A DNA stretch of 64,000 nucleotides from Peribacillus deserti (GTDB lineage Bacteria > Bacillota > Bacilli > Bacillales > DSM-1321): the NCBI RefSeq assembly GCF_016909175.1, contig NZ_JAFBFI010000006.1:1-64000 (forward strand). Reading direction: 5' to 3'. Shown here piece by piece: positions 48,020 to 57,186 of this stretch. Position numbers and translations under genes: made by a program. The notes beneath the pieces are model-generated. The model was not told where the DNA came from. It saw only the letters and a program-made list of their open reading frames with translations, and did not search any database. How positions within the stretch are numbered: position 1 is the first letter of the stretch; the number at the start of each line of letters is the position of its first letter.

Positions 48020-48904
48020 TTATAACGCTTTTCTTACAAATCCTTCGGCAGCTTCTAACTTTTTTCCTGCTTCTTCTTCGGAACAATGGGTAAGCAGCAT
48101 CACGATTGCTTTTTTGACCTGACCATTTGATTGATCATAATATCTTGATGCAGTTTCGTAATCTGTATCGGCAGCTTCCATGATGATTCTCTTAGACCTT
48201 TCAACCAGCTTTAAGTTGGTAGGCTGTACATCTACCATGAGATTTTTATACACTTTGCCAATCCCAATCATAGCAGCTGTGGAGATCATGTTCAGCACGA
48301 GTTTCTGTGCAGTTCCGGCCTTTAGCCTTGTAGAACCTGTCAAAATTTCGCTTCCTGTATTAATTTCAATTGGAATATCACTGAACCGGCTAATCTCAGA
48401 ATCAGCATTGCAGGATATACTCCCTGTCATCACCCCTTTACTTGATGCGTATGTTAAGCCTCCAATTACGTAAGGGGTCCTGCCGCTTGCTGCGATTCCA
48501 ATCACCAGATCATTTTCTGATAGATTGATAGCCTGCAAGTCAACTGCCGCAAGTTCCTTCGAATCTTCAGCACCTTCAACAGCCACTGTAAATGCTTTTT
48601 CACCGCCTGCGATTAATCCAATTACCATCCCGGGAGGCGTTCCAAAAGTTGGAGGGCACTCAGCTGCATCGAGCACTCCAAGCCTGCCGCTGGTTCCCGC
48701 ACCCATGTAAATAATCCGGCCTCCGTTTTTCAATGCAGTAATCGCAGCTGTTACTAATTTATCAATCTGCGGAATCTGATGCGCGATGGCTTCAGGAACC
48801 TGCCGATCTTCCTCATTCATCACTCTTAGAACTTCTAATGCTGTCATCTCGTCCAAAGCCATTGTTTTGGAGTTTCTCTGTTCTGTAGATAAATTCTCTA
48901 GCAC
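48020..48904 (-). CDS. murQ: N-acetylmuramic acid 6-phosphate etherase
   Basis: The 294-residue SIS-domain enzyme removes D-lactate from MurNAc-6P to give GlcNAc-6P. GAGTSGRLGVLDAAECPPTF is the family signature, and EGAEDS and GIAASGRTPYV follow. The start is a GTG at 48904 with AAGGGG 7 nt upstream. It is the first gene after the promoter and cre box at 48925-48966 and lies 24 bp before murP. Confidence 0.96.
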   Translation of the reverse strand: MLENLSTEQRNSKTMALDEMTALEVLRVMNEEDRQVPEAIAHQIPQIDKLVTAAITALKNGGRIIYMGAGTSGRLGVLDAAECPPTFGTPPGMVIGLIAGGEKAFTVAVEGAEDSKELAAVDLQAINLSENDLVIGIAASGRTPYVIGGLTYASSKGVMTGSISCNADSEISRFSDIPIEINTGSEILTGSTRLKAGTAQKLVLNMISTAAMIGIGKVYKNLMVDVQPTNLKLVERSKRIIMEAADTDYETASRYYDQSNGQVKKAIVMLLTHCSEEEAGKKLEAAEGFVRKAL

Positions 48905-48924
48905 TTTGACACCCCTTTTTTATT

Positions 48925-48966
48925 TGTATACGTTTACATTATAGAAAAAAAGAAATGAAAATTCAA
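48925..48966 (-). promoter_or_regulatory. murQ promoter with overlapping cre box
   Basis: On the minus strand TTGAAT (48961-48966) and a perfect TATAAT (48938-48943) are 17 bp apart. Starting in the last base of the -10, TGTAAACGTATACA (48925-48938) fits the catabolite-responsive element consensus WTGNAANCGNWNNCW. This position over the start site predicts repression by CcpA when a preferred sugar is present. Confidence 0.8.
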
Positions 48967-49076
48967 TGTCGTTTTTTATCGATCTGAAATTAAATTTCAT
49001 TTTCCAGAAAAATAAAAGCAACCCGCAAATAAAGCTGATTCCTCTTTTCTTTCATAAAGTGTCGAACTTAGTGCAG

Positions 49077-49171
49077 GGGCTCTTTTCTAAACAGTATGTC
49101 CTCATTAATATCTTTATGCCGCCAATGCTTTTTTGTAAGAAGGGAATGCTATAAGCATTCGAAAAGAGCCC
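49077..49171. repeat. Inverted repeat with nested hairpin between murR and murQ
   Basis: Perfect 11-bp arms GGGCTCTTTTC (49077-49087) and GAAAAGAGCCC (49161-49171) enclose 73 bp. Directly next to the right arm is a 7-bp hairpin, GAATGCT-ATA-AGCATTC (49144-49160). It may serve as the end of the murR transcript or be a small decayed mobile element. It lies 12 bp past the murR stop. Confidence 0.6.
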
Positions 49172-49182
49172 TAGATTACATC

Positions 49183-50034
49183 TTATTTTCTTTGCTGAAG
49201 TACCTTATTTCTTGATTTATTGAACGATTCTACAATCTGGCTGCCGATTTGGTGAAATATACTTAAATAAAGACCATCAATAATATTAAGCTGGGCAATT
49301 CTTGAAGCTATACTTCCAACCCGGTATTCTTCCTCAACATCCGGAAAACAAAGCTTGAGATCCGCAAGCTTATAAAGAGGGGATTTTTTCAGCGAAGTAA
49401 TAGCAATGACTGTAACTCCGTGTTCTTTAGCAAAAGATGCGATTTGGATAATCTCCTTCGTTTTGCCAGACGTGCTGATCGCAATAAACACATCATCTTT
49501 CTTCATAGCTGCAATAAAAGAGACCATGTAATGAAAATCAGAAGAAGCTGCTGCGTTTAGTCCAAGCCTCATGAATTTATATTGAGCATCAATGGCAGGC
49601 GGGTATGATCCCCCGACCCCGAAAACAGCAATTTTCCGAGAGGATTTAATTGCTTCCACACTTGCACTGAAATCTTTTTTGTCAAGTGTATTTAAGGATA
49701 ACTCAAGAGCTGATTTATTAAAATAGGTCACTTTATTAAACAGGCTCTGGGGAGTATCTTTTTTATTTAATAAAGAAAAGTTATTCACATTTTCTTCTGT
49801 CCATGTATTTTCTTTTGCCAGAACAACCTTAAGCATTTTAAAGCTCCCAACACCTATGGTTTTACAAAAACGAACAACACTCGCTTCGCTTGCTTCCGCC
49901 TGGGAAGCCAATTCCTTCGTAGTCATAGTGGGAATAAATTCCGGATGCTCCAGGATATAGGAAGCTACTTTTTTCTCGGCGCCGGTAAATTTATTGAGAT
50001 TGGATTTTATTTTACTTAATATACGAAGCTCCAT
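49183..50034 (-). CDS. murR: RpiR-family regulator MurR
   Basis: The 283-residue regulator has an N-terminal RpiR helix-turn-helix domain (about 1-77, TTKELASQAEASEASVVRFC) and a C-terminal SIS domain (about 125-260, FGVGGSYPPAID and AISTSGKTKEII). SIS regulators bind sugar phosphates. Position next to murQ suggests it senses MurNAc-6P and controls the mur genes. It has a GGGGAGG site. The relation to the S. aureus MurR is by position and domain type. Confidence 0.88.
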   Translation of the reverse strand: MELRILSKIKSNLNKFTGAEKKVASYILEHPEFIPTMTTKELASQAEASEASVVRFCKTIGVGSFKMLKVVLAKENTWTEENVNNFSLLNKKDTPQSLFNKVTYFNKSALELSLNTLDKKDFSASVEAIKSSRKIAVFGVGGSYPPAIDAQYKFMRLGLNAAASSDFHYMVSFIAAMKKDDVFIAISTSGKTKEIIQIASFAKEHGVTVIAITSLKKSPLYKLADLKLCFPDVEEEYRVGSIASRIAQLNIIDGLYLSIFHQIGSQIVESFNKSRNKVLQQRK

Positions 50035-50062
50035 GGATGGTCCTCCCCTGTCACAAATAGGT

Positions 50063-50344
50063 TTATTTTACCCGTTTTTCTTGGTCAATTTTATAGATAA
50101 ACGCAAAAACTTCTGCTACCGCCTGGTATAAATCTTCGGGAATCGTCTGATTCAACTCGAGCTCAGCTAAAATTCCGGCTAAAGATGGATCTTCCTGGAT
50201 AGGTATATCATTCTCCTTAGCCGTTTCCATGATTCGTTCAGCAGCCAGGCCTTTACCTTTTGCGATGACCCTTGGTGCTCCCTCTTTTTCTGAATCATAC
50301 CGTAAAGCAATAGCTTGTTTTCTGGGGACATGTTCCTCTTTCAT
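50063..50344 (-). CDS. ylqH: Free-standing FlhB C-terminal-like protein (YlqH)
   Basis: The 93-residue protein aligns with the cytosolic tail of FlhB just after the NPTH cleavage site: RKQAIALRYDSEKEGAPRVI here against HYAIALKYDDEKNEAPYVV in FlhB. It lacks the membrane domain, and the NPTH motif is replaced by VPRK, so no self-cleavage is expected. It resembles a permanently cleaved FlhB tail. The start codon overlaps the end of the FliK-like ylqG by 4 bp, coupling the two. The function is unproven. Confidence 0.9.
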   Translation of the reverse strand: MKEEHVPRKQAIALRYDSEKEGAPRVIAKGKGLAAERIMETAKENDIPIQEDPSLAGILAELELNQTIPEDLYQAVAEVFAFIYKIDQEKRVK

Positions 50345-52251
50345 ATTCTGAAGTCAACTCCGCTGTAAGAAGATGATTGATGTTTAAAAGCGTTTACTTG
50401 TGGTTTAAAAGCTCCCTCATGAGAGCTCATAAAATGGATAGACGAAAGGGTATAGTGAATTTTATTAAAGTTTTCCTTAAGGCCTGGAATCCATTTCTGC
50501 GCAATATCCTTAACAGCTTCAATATGCTGATTATATACGGTTAACCTAACGATTCTATTCTGAACCTGCATGTCAACCGCAACTTCATTCAAGCTTCCAA
50601 GTTCTAAATAGAATAAGATTCTGCAATAGCTTGAATCAATCGAGCCATCCGGACTTTTTCGGCCATTCCACTGCACAGTCAAATCAGAAATCTGTTCATT
50701 AAAAGGAAGAGGAATCTGCATGACCATGTTTTGAAGCGGCCCATTTTCATTGGATAACAGCTGCTGGGCATGCATTCTATGCAGCAGCTGTTCGGCGGTC
50801 TGCTTCAACAGTTTCTCATCCGAACTGTTCAAAAACTGGGTTAATGCGAATTTAAGCGCTGACTGTGTGTCTGGTTCGGCCTCTTGTATTGGGGCGGATA
50901 GAAACTGTTCGAGTCCAAGATCCTTGATCATTTGTTTTAAATGGAGTTTTATATCGTCTGCCTTTGAAAAATCTGGACCAAAGTCTTTAACGATACTTGA
51001 AAAAAACCAGTTCATATCTTCAGAATACTGCCCAGCTCTAAGCTGCATAGGCCCGACATCTAGTCTGGAAGCAATTTCACTTCCAAGCTTGTTTAGACTA
51101 TAATCGATTTGCTGCTTTCCGGAAAGAGACGATAAAAATGTTTTTATGTCCGCAGTCAACTTAGTCGTTTCTGATACGTTCTTTTCATTTGTCTTTGTTA
51201 TGACTTCCCCGAGCATGTGCTTTGTAAGTGCAGCCACTTCCTTTGAAGGAAGGAATGCCGATTCTCCTTTAACTGAGTCAGGTGCAGAATTGCCTGATTT
51301 CAATCTTCCTGGCTCTTCGTTAAATGCAGTACTTCCTGTAAGCGTACCATTCCAGCCCGCGAGTAATTTTTTTGCAGCTTCTGCATCCTGGCTGCTGCTG
51401 GCCGCTGTTATTTTCCCCAGCACATTTAGTACATGTTTCAGGCGTGTATCCCGGAGCTTTTCTAAGTTTGTACGGTTTAAAAGGCTGTTTAACATTTGGT
51501 CTTCAGCTGCTTCTGCTGGGATAAAACCTAAGTTTTTAAGTACTTGAAAGGCTTTTTGGCTGCCGCCGGAATCCGCGAGCCATAGGCGCGCTAAATCGAG
51601 AAGGGCTTTATCAGCCCACTTCGCTGCATTCGTTTCCATTAAGGAGCCAGCTGTCTCTAACAGCTTAAGAGAGGCAGGCGAGTGCTCAGGAAGTGTCTGA
51701 AGCTGCTCTACTAAACGCCCAAGCTGTGAAGAAAAAGATTTTCCCATTTCTAGGCTGTATATGGCCTGAAAATTTTCTTCTATAAAGGGAATATTTTTAC
51801 TATGCATGGTTTTCATAGCCGCAAAGCCCAGGTCCAACTTATCTGATGCCTGAAGCCAGCCCAGGATATTTTCCAAAATCTCACGGGTAGCCGGAATGCC
51901 ATTTTTCAGCAGAAATGAAGCCAGCTTCAGCTGTTCCTTACCAATGGGAAGAGACAGATGCTGCAGGAGCTGCGCTGCATCGTTTGCTGCGTAACCTGTA
52001 AGCTTGCTATCAAGCACTTTCAGCCTTGTCAAATCCTCGCCCGCTTCGACTCGGAACCAGTATTTTTCAAAAGCCTCAAGCGGAGCGTCTATAACGGCTA
52101 TTAATTTTGTCTGGCCGATTCTAACTTCTGCCGTTTGATTAGGAAAAAGCTTGGTTATCGTTCCTTGGATTATCTGGCCTGGACGAAAAGAGACGGCAGA
52201 CACAGGGGCTGTTTGCGGCAGTATATTTCTTAAGATCTGGCCTGGCTGCAT
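50341..52251 (-). CDS. ylqG: FliK-like protein YlqG
   Basis: The 636-residue protein of unknown function has a short beta-rich N-terminal region (FRPGQIIQGTITKLFPN). A long helical middle follows, and then a C-terminal domain resembling the hook domain of FliK (ELGSLNEVAVDMQVQNRIVR and a following long helix, about 550-600). It has no membrane segment. It is coupled to ylqH and lies 25 bp after rnhB, far from the true fliK. B. subtilis has the same rnhB-ylqG-ylqH order. The FliK link is from C-terminal features only. Confidence 0.8.
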   Translation of the reverse strand: MQPGQILRNILPQTAPVSAVSFRPGQIIQGTITKLFPNQTAEVRIGQTKLIAVIDAPLEAFEKYWFRVEAGEDLTRLKVLDSKLTGYAANDAAQLLQHLSLPIGKEQLKLASFLLKNGIPATREILENILGWLQASDKLDLGFAAMKTMHSKNIPFIEENFQAIYSLEMGKSFSSQLGRLVEQLQTLPEHSPASLKLLETAGSLMETNAAKWADKALLDLARLWLADSGGSQKAFQVLKNLGFIPAEAAEDQMLNSLLNRTNLEKLRDTRLKHVLNVLGKITAASSSQDAEAAKKLLAGWNGTLTGSTAFNEEPGRLKSGNSAPDSVKGESAFLPSKEVAALTKHMLGEVITKTNEKNVSETTKLTADIKTFLSSLSGKQQIDYSLNKLGSEIASRLDVGPMQLRAGQYSEDMNWFFSSIVKDFGPDFSKADDIKLHLKQMIKDLGLEQFLSAPIQEAEPDTQSALKFALTQFLNSSDEKLLKQTAEQLLHRMHAQQLLSNENGPLQNMVMQIPLPFNEQISDLTVQWNGRKSPDGSIDSSYCRILFYLELGSLNEVAVDMQVQNRIVRLTVYNQHIEAVKDIAQKWIPGLKENFNKIHYTLSSIHFMSSHEGAFKPQVNAFKHQSSSYSGVDFRI

Positions 52252-52276
52252 TTCATCTCATCCTCTCCCCTTACGT

Positions 52277-53056
52277 CTATTTTACAGTTATATATTCCTT
52301 CACCGGAGCAAAGCTTTTTCTATGCAGCGGTGAAGGGCCGCATTCTTTTAAAGCTGCCAAATGCTCCGGAGTACCATAGCCGGCATTTTTCTCGAATTTA
52401 TATTGGGGGAATTGGATTCCGAACTCTATCATCATTCGATCACGGGCTACTTTTGCAATGATAGAAGCAGCAGCAATGGAAATACTAGCTGAATCCCCTT
52501 TAATGATCGATTCTTGAGGATATGGAGCAGACAGCTTCATAGCATCAATCAGTAAATAATCAGGGTTTACTGAAAGTCTGGCTACGCTTATATTCATTGC
52601 TTTTTTTGCAGCTTGATAGATATTGATTTCATCAATTTCAGCCGAGTCAATCACACCTATGCCGATTGCAACCGCTTTGCTTTTGATATATTCAGCAAAG
52701 GCCTCAAGCTTATTCTTGGGTATTTGCTTGGAATCATTCAAGCCCTTTAGAAAGAAGCCTTCAGGCAGAATGACCGAGGCTGCAACAACCGGGCCAGCCA
52801 GCGGCCCCCGCCCTACTTCATCAATTCCAGCAATCAGACTGAAGCCTTCTTTTCGAAGTCTATTTTCATATATACTCATCTCGTTAAATTTTTCCCTGGC
52901 AGCCAGGTCCTTTTCTAATTCACGTCTCTTTTTAACCGCTAGATTTACAATCCCTTTGCGGTCATCTTCCATGCATGTAAGTAAAAAAGGATCCTCTATA
53001 TTAGAAATGGCCTTTAGTTTTTCAGCCACGTCACTTGTAGTTAATCTCGATATCAT
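52277..53056 (-). CDS. rnhB: Ribonuclease HII
   Basis: The 259-residue enzyme removes single ribonucleotides and RNA primers from DNA. The catalytic GIDEVGRGPLAGPV has Asp79 and Glu80; LLIDAMKL and SIAAASIIAKVARDRMM carry the other acidic residues and the family signature. An N-terminal extension of about 70 residues is the usual TBP-like domain of Bacillus RNase HII. Confidence 0.96.
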   Translation of the reverse strand: MISRLTTSDVAEKLKAISNIEDPFLLTCMEDDRKGIVNLAVKKRRELEKDLAAREKFNEMSIYENRLRKEGFSLIAGIDEVGRGPLAGPVVAASVILPEGFFLKGLNDSKQIPKNKLEAFAEYIKSKAVAIGIGVIDSAEIDEINIYQAAKKAMNISVARLSVNPDYLLIDAMKLSAPYPQESIIKGDSASISIAAASIIAKVARDRMMIEFGIQFPQYKFEKNAGYGTPEHLAALKECGPSPLHRKSFAPVKEYITVK

Positions 53057-53098
53057 TTACTTCATCCTTATTTATTTATCGGCATTCTGCCACAAACT

Positions 53099-53144
53099 TA
53101 AAGGGCCTGACCCAGCAGATAAAATGTTGAGGATTCAGGCCCTT
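53099..53144 (-). terminator. Hairpin after rbgA
   Basis: The arms AAGGGCCTGA and TCAGGCCCTT (minus strand) enclose a loop of about 24 nt, with TTAAG after the stem. It lies about 100 bp past the rbgA stop and before rnhB. The T tract is weak, so it may only attenuate. Confidence 0.55.
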
Positions 53145-53242
53145 CATGGTATTCGATTTGATATTTCTGCATATACGTGATAGTCAGGCATTCCTGTTTT
53201 CAGGCAGAAAGGTACCGAAATTAACACGGTTTCCCGGCTTAA

Positions 53243-54121
53243 TTAAGCTTCCAGTGTTTCTAGTACTTCAGGAACTTCAAGAGTTATAGGACCCATTTTA
53301 TCAGACCTGAGCTCCCTAATGATAAGTTCTGCTGTTTTGTCATAATCCACAAGGCCTTTTCCAGCTAAAACTCCCCTGAAAATACCGATCGTGTCAAAAA
53401 GCTCCACTACATCCTCCGGTATGGATTCCAAATTATACCGCTCTTTTAGTCTATTTGGATATTCAGCTTCTAAAAAGCGCAGGGCATATACCGCCAATTC
53501 ATGCTGATTTAAGAGAGTATCTTTTATAGCACCCGTTACAGCCAGCTTAAGCCCTACTTCCTGGTCTTCAAATTTCGGCCAAAGAATTCCCGGAGTATCT
53601 AATAGCTCCATTTCTTTCCCTACCTTAATCCACTGCTGTGCTTTTGTTACACCAGGCATATTACCCGTTTTGGCAATATTTTTCTTTGCCAGCCGGTTTA
53701 TGAGAGTGGATTTGCCTACATTTGGAATGCCGATGATCATGGCGCGGATTGCCCTTGGATTAATTCCCCGCGATCTCATCTTGTCGAACTTTTCTTTTAA
53801 TATTTCCTTTGAAGCGGACAGGATTTTATTCAAGCCGCTTCCTGCCTGGGAATTAATAGCAATGGCATGTTGTCCTTTTGCTTCAAAATACTGAAGCCAT
53901 TCTCTTGTTTTTTCTTTGTCCGCTAAATCTGCTTTATTCAGCAGAATCAATCTGGGCTTGTGGGAAACAATTTCGTCTATCATTGGATTTCTGGAGGATG
54001 CAGGAATTCGGGCATCAACCAGCTCAAAAATAATATCTACAAGCTTTAACTTTTCTGTAACTTCCCTTCTTGCTTTGGCCATATGGCCAGGGAACCACTG
54101 TATATTCACAGCATTCACCAA
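53243..54121 (-). CDS. rbgA: Ribosome biogenesis GTPase RbgA (YlqF)
   Basis: The 292-residue GTPase is needed for late 50S assembly. It has the circularly permuted motif order: G4 NKAD at residues 62-65, then G1 GIPNVGKST at 131-139, then G3 DTPG at 175-178, and a C-terminal RNA-binding helical domain. [11 protein letters not shown] is at the N-terminus. It lies between lepB (5 bp) and rnhB. Confidence 0.96.
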   Translation of the reverse strand: MVNAVNIQWFPGHMAKARREVTEKLKLVDIIFELVDARIPASSRNPMIDEIVSHKPRLILLNKADLADKEKTREWLQYFEAKGQHAIAINSQAGSGLNKILSASKEILKEKFDKMRSRGINPRAIRAMIIGIPNVGKSTLINRLAKKNIAKTGNMPGVTKAQQWIKVGKEMELLDTPGILWPKFEDQEVGLKLAVTGAIKDTLLNQHELAVYALRFLEAEYPNRLKERYNLESIPEDVVELFDTIGIFRGVLAGKGLVDYDKTAELIIRELRSDKMGPITLEVPEVLETLEA

Positions 54122-54126
54122 CTTTT

Positions 54127-54690
54127 CTAGTTCTTCTGATATGCTACGCTTCTAAAATCTTCTATCGGCCAGTACACCAGGCTGGTTTTTCCTAGTACCT
54201 TTTGCATTGGTACCGTGCCAATCTGCCTTGAATCCCTGCTATTCCGTCTATTGTCCCCCATAACGAATAACTGGTTTTCCGGAACTGTATCACGGTTAAT
54301 ATAATCTTTAAGTGTAAAAGGCTCTGTCAGCGGCCCGTCCATGACCTCTCTCTTATATTGCTCAAGATAAGGTTCTTTATAGGCTTTACCATTCACATAA
54401 AGGATATCGTTTTTGTACTCAACTTTATCTCCCGGGAGCCCAATGACACGTTTTATGTAGTCTTTGCCTTCAGGAGCATGGAACACTATAATATCAAACC
54501 GCTTTGGCTTGCCTACAGTATAGCCTATTTTATTCACTATCATTCTGTCTTTATCGTGTAGAGTAGGCATCATAGATAACCCATCTACCACAATCGGAGC
54601 AAAGAAAAAATAGCGGATAACTGCTGCAAGCAAAACAGCGATAATCAGAGCTTTTGTCCATTCCCAAACTTCATTTTTCTTTTTTGTCAT
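54127..54690 (-). CDS. lepB: Signal peptidase I
   Basis: The 187-residue membrane peptidase has one N-terminal membrane helix (about 11-33), catalytic Ser39 in DGLSMMPTL and Lys80 in [12 protein letters not shown]. The box [12 protein letters not shown] is near the end. It is of the Bacillus SipS/SipT type. The gene sits between rplS and rbgA, where many bacilli have a signal peptidase. GGTGGAG lies upstream of the ATG. Confidence 0.95.
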   Translation of the reverse strand: MTKKKNEVWEWTKALIIAVLLAAVIRYFFFAPIVVDGLSMMPTLHDKDRMIVNKIGYTVGKPKRFDIIVFHAPEGKDYIKRVIGLPGDKVEYKNDILYVNGKAYKEPYLEQYKREVMDGPLTEPFTLKDYINRDTVPENQLFVMGDNRRNSRDSRQIGTVPMQKVLGKTSLVYWPIEDFRSVAYQKN

Positions 54691-54793
54691 TCAATCTCCA
54701 CCGCCTATAAAGCTTTCTATAAATCATCATACTGCTTTATTTTACACTATGAAAGAAAAATAAACGCTTAAAAACGCCTAACGGTCAATAAAT

Positions 54794-54898
54794 TTATGTA
54801 AAAAAAGCTGCATCCAGCGAGTTTACCATCCATGCTTTCTCGGATTGATTAGGAATAACCTGAAAATGGATACCTGCACCTTTTAGTTCGCAAAGAGC
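54794..54898 (-). pseudogene. Possible short gene remnant upstream of lepB
   Basis: After the rplS terminator a minus-strand frame of 34 codons is open, bounded by stops. Its product includes KGAGIHFQVIPNQSEKAWMV, which looks protein-like. There is no start codon with a ribosome binding site. It may be the tail of a lost gene or a chance frame; no family is recognised. The remaining 304-bp gap holds no other gene. Confidence 0.2.
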
Positions 54899-54919
54899 TT
54901 ATTGCTTTAAAGAACCATT

Positions 54920-54953
54920 AAAAAAAGAGCCTGCATAGACAAGCTCTTTTTTT
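54920..54953 (-). terminator. Terminator after rplS
   Basis: The arms AAAAAAAGAGC and GCTCTTTTTTT enclose a short loop on either strand, with a long T run. A second hairpin (TTTCAGC with GCTGAAA) lies between it and the rplS stop. Confidence 0.9.
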
Positions 54954-54994
54954 GATATAATTTCAGCTTCCGGATACGATCCCGGCTGAAAATA

Positions 54995-55342
54995 TTAGCG
55001 GCGAATCTCTTTAATACGAGCTGCTTTACCACGAAGGTTACGAAGATAGTATAGCTTAGCACGGCGTACTTTACCGCGGCGTACTACTTCTAAAGTAGCG
55101 ATCTTTGGCGTGTGTACAGGGAATGTACGCTCAACACCTACACCGTAAGAAACCTTACGAACTGTGAATGTTTCGCTGATTCCACCACCACGACGCTTAA
55201 TCACAACACCTTCAAATAGCTGAATACGTTCGCGAGTTCCCTCGATAACCTTAACGTGAACACGTACAGTATCACCAGGACGGAACGCAGGAAGATCAGA
55301 TTTCAATTGGTCTTTTGTGATTTCTTCAATTAATTGTTGCAT
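54995..55342 (-). CDS. rplS: 50S ribosomal protein L19
   Basis: The 115-residue protein begins [13 protein letters not shown] and has [29 protein letters not shown] and [16 protein letters not shown]. The ATG at 55342 follows GGAAGGAG; the frame upstream to 55429 covers the leader and is not translated. It is the last gene of the ylqD-rimM-trmD-rplS run. Confidence 0.97.
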   Translation of the reverse strand: MQQLIEEITKDQLKSDLPAFRPGDTVRVHVKVIEGTRERIQLFEGVVIKRRGGGISETFTVRKVSYGVGVERTFPVHTPKIATLEVVRRGKVRRAKLYYLRNLRGKAARIKEIRR

Positions 55343-55344
55343 CG

Positions 55345-55445
55345 TTTTCAACTCCTTCCACCAGATGCTCATTCCAATATATATGATTGCAGCGGAACAT
55401 CTTAATAAAGCCCGGAACGCCCAAGCCACAAAGAATATATTAACA
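55345..55445 (-). ncRNA. Candidate L19 leader
   Basis: The 125-nt trmD-rplS gap can form a hairpin on the minus strand: GATG then TTCC on one side pairs with GGAA then CATC on the other, with an internal bulge. It ends directly before the ribosome binding site. Bacillus rplS carries a known leader RNA (L19_leader) at this place. Assignment is by position and fold, not by a model search. Confidence 0.5.
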
Positions 55446-55467
55446 TAGCGGGCTTAGATATGCAATG

Positions 55468-56205
55468 TTATTTTTCTTCTTTTTTTAATTCATCGAGCCA
55501 CTTTTTTTCCTTGTCGCCAAGCGGGAAATTCTCAAGCAGATCAGGCCTTCTAGTCAGGGTTCTTCTCAGGGATTCTTTTATTCTCCATTCCTCGATCAGA
55601 GCATGGTTGCCTGATAACAGGATATCCGGAACCTTGATTCCTCTAAAGTCTGCTGGTCTCGTATAATGCGGATGCTCAAGCAGTCCTGAAGAAAACGAAT
55701 CTTTTACAGGTGACTCTTCATTTCCAAGGACGCCTGGCAGCAGCCTGACAACACTGTCTATCACAACCATCGCCCCAAGTTCCCCTCCGGTCAGCACATA
55801 ATCCCCTATGGAAATTTCATCCGTTATGATATGGGTCCTGATCCGCTCGTCGTAGCCTTCATAATGGCCGCAGATAAAGATTAAATGTTCTTCTTTAGAT
55901 AGTTCCTCAGCTTTATATTGAGTATATTTTTCTCCTTGTGGACACATAAGAATGACCCGTGGTTTGCTCCCGGTGGATTCCTTCATTGCAGTTACAGCAT
56001 CAAAGATCGGCTGCGGCTTCAAAACCATTCCGGCACCGCCGCCATACGGATAGTCATCCACTGTATGGTGTTTATTGTCAGCATAATCCCGGAAATTTGT
56101 AACCTTATAGGAAACTGCCTCTTTTTCAGCTGCTTTTTTTAGAATCGAACTGCCTAGCACTCCCTCAAACATCTCGGGAAATAAGCTTAAAACATCTATC
56201 CTCAT
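55468..56205 (-). CDS. trmD: tRNA (guanine-N1)-methyltransferase TrmD
   Basis: The 245-residue trefoil-knot (SPOUT) enzyme methylates G37 of tRNA and prevents frameshifting. It shows [28 protein letters not shown] and [18 protein letters not shown], which form the knot and AdoMet site. Its ATG overlaps the rimM stop (TAATG). Confidence 0.97.
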   Translation of the reverse strand: MRIDVLSLFPEMFEGVLGSSILKKAAEKEAVSYKVTNFRDYADNKHHTVDDYPYGGGAGMVLKPQPIFDAVTAMKESTGSKPRVILMCPQGEKYTQYKAEELSKEEHLIFICGHYEGYDERIRTHIITDEISIGDYVLTGGELGAMVVIDSVVRLLPGVLGNEESPVKDSFSSGLLEHPHYTRPADFRGIKVPDILLSGNHALIEEWRIKESLRRTLTRRPDLLENFPLGDKEKKWLDELKKEEK

Positions 56206-56723
56206 TAATCTAACAGCCCTTCCATAGGAAGAATTTTAATTTGTTTATTGTCGATATCGATTTCTTTCACAATTTCATCGATATAAGGAATCAATATTTC
56301 TTTGCCTCTTTTTCCTTTGACGACCCATACATCATTCGCACCAGGAGCCAGCACCTCACTAATCTTGCCAATCTCTTCTCCCTCTAGCGTTGAAACCATG
56401 CAGCCGATGATTTGGTGATAATAAAACTCGCCTTCTTCAAGGTCATGCAGCTGGTTTTCAGGAACCTTCAGCAGGCCGCCTTTTAGGCTTTCCACCTGGT
56501 TTACATTATTAAATTCCTCAAAGGTCAACAGGTCAAAGTTTTTATGTTTCCTGTGGGATTTTACTGTTAATTCCATTGGCTCCTTGCTTCTTTCAGCAAA
56601 GAAGAACAACTTATTCCCGCTTTTGTATCTTTCCTCAGCAAAATCTGTCTTAGAAATAACCCGTACTTCACCTTTGATGCCATGTGTGTTCACAATTTTC
56701 CCCACATTAAACCATTTATCCAT
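56205..56723 (-). CDS. rimM: 16S rRNA processing protein RimM
   Basis: The 172-residue assembly factor acts on the 30S head. It has the N-terminal [17 protein letters not shown] motif and a PRC-barrel C-terminal half with [12 protein letters not shown] and [10 protein letters not shown]. The ATG at 56723 follows GTGAGGATC; the GTG at 56735 lies within that site. It shares a TAATG junction with trmD. Confidence 0.96.
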   Translation of the reverse strand: MDKWFNVGKIVNTHGIKGEVRVISKTDFAEERYKSGNKLFFFAERSKEPMELTVKSHRKHKNFDLLTFEEFNNVNQVESLKGGLLKVPENQLHDLEEGEFYYHQIIGCMVSTLEGEEIGKISEVLAPGANDVWVVKGKRGKEILIPYIDEIVKEIDIDNKQIKILPMEGLLD

Positions 56724-56737
56724 AAAGATCCTCACCT

Positions 56738-57124
56738 TTAACGTATTTCAGTTATGATTCCATCTGTCACTACGATCGTTTTAGACAGGGCCGCCTCATC
56801 CCAGCTCTGTCCAACTTCTACATTCACAATGGCCTGTACTTCTCGATCCTTCAGTTCACTGCCCAGCGGCAGAATTTCAAGCTGCTCGAGCTGAAAGTCG
56901 AGCATTTTTGCTTTTTCTTGTCTTTTGTTAATTTCCTTCTCATAATGAGCTTTTAAACTTCCAGGCTGAAATTTTTTTGTTCTCTCTAATTTTCTTAGTT
57001 CAAAGCGCAGCTGATCACATTCCTTAAGAAGCTGCCTTTTGCTCTGATTATATTTATCCAGGAGCCGATTCTTGCTGGTTTCGGTTAATACATGATTGAC
57101 AGTAACCGTTTGAAGAATATTCAA
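56738..57124 (-). CDS. ylqD: YlqD family protein
   Basis: The 128-residue protein of unknown function has a charged coiled-coil middle (about 20-82) and a C-terminal beta segment ending [14 protein letters not shown]-like. The start is a TTG at 57124 with GGAGG 9 nt upstream. It is conserved between khpA and rimM in bacilli, which suggests a link to ribosome assembly. In this genome a gap of 646 bp splits it from khpA. Confidence 0.85.
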   Translation of the reverse strand: MNILQTVTVNHVLTETSKNRLLDKYNQSKRQLLKECDQLRFELRKLERTKKFQPGSLKAHYEKEINKRQEKAKMLDFQLEQLEILPLGSELKDREVQAIVNVEVGQSWDEAALSKTIVVTDGIITEIR

Positions 57125-57186
57125 TTTCCAGCGCCTCCTTGCTATAACATTTTACTTGAAAAAATATGTATACCTTTTTGATTTAA

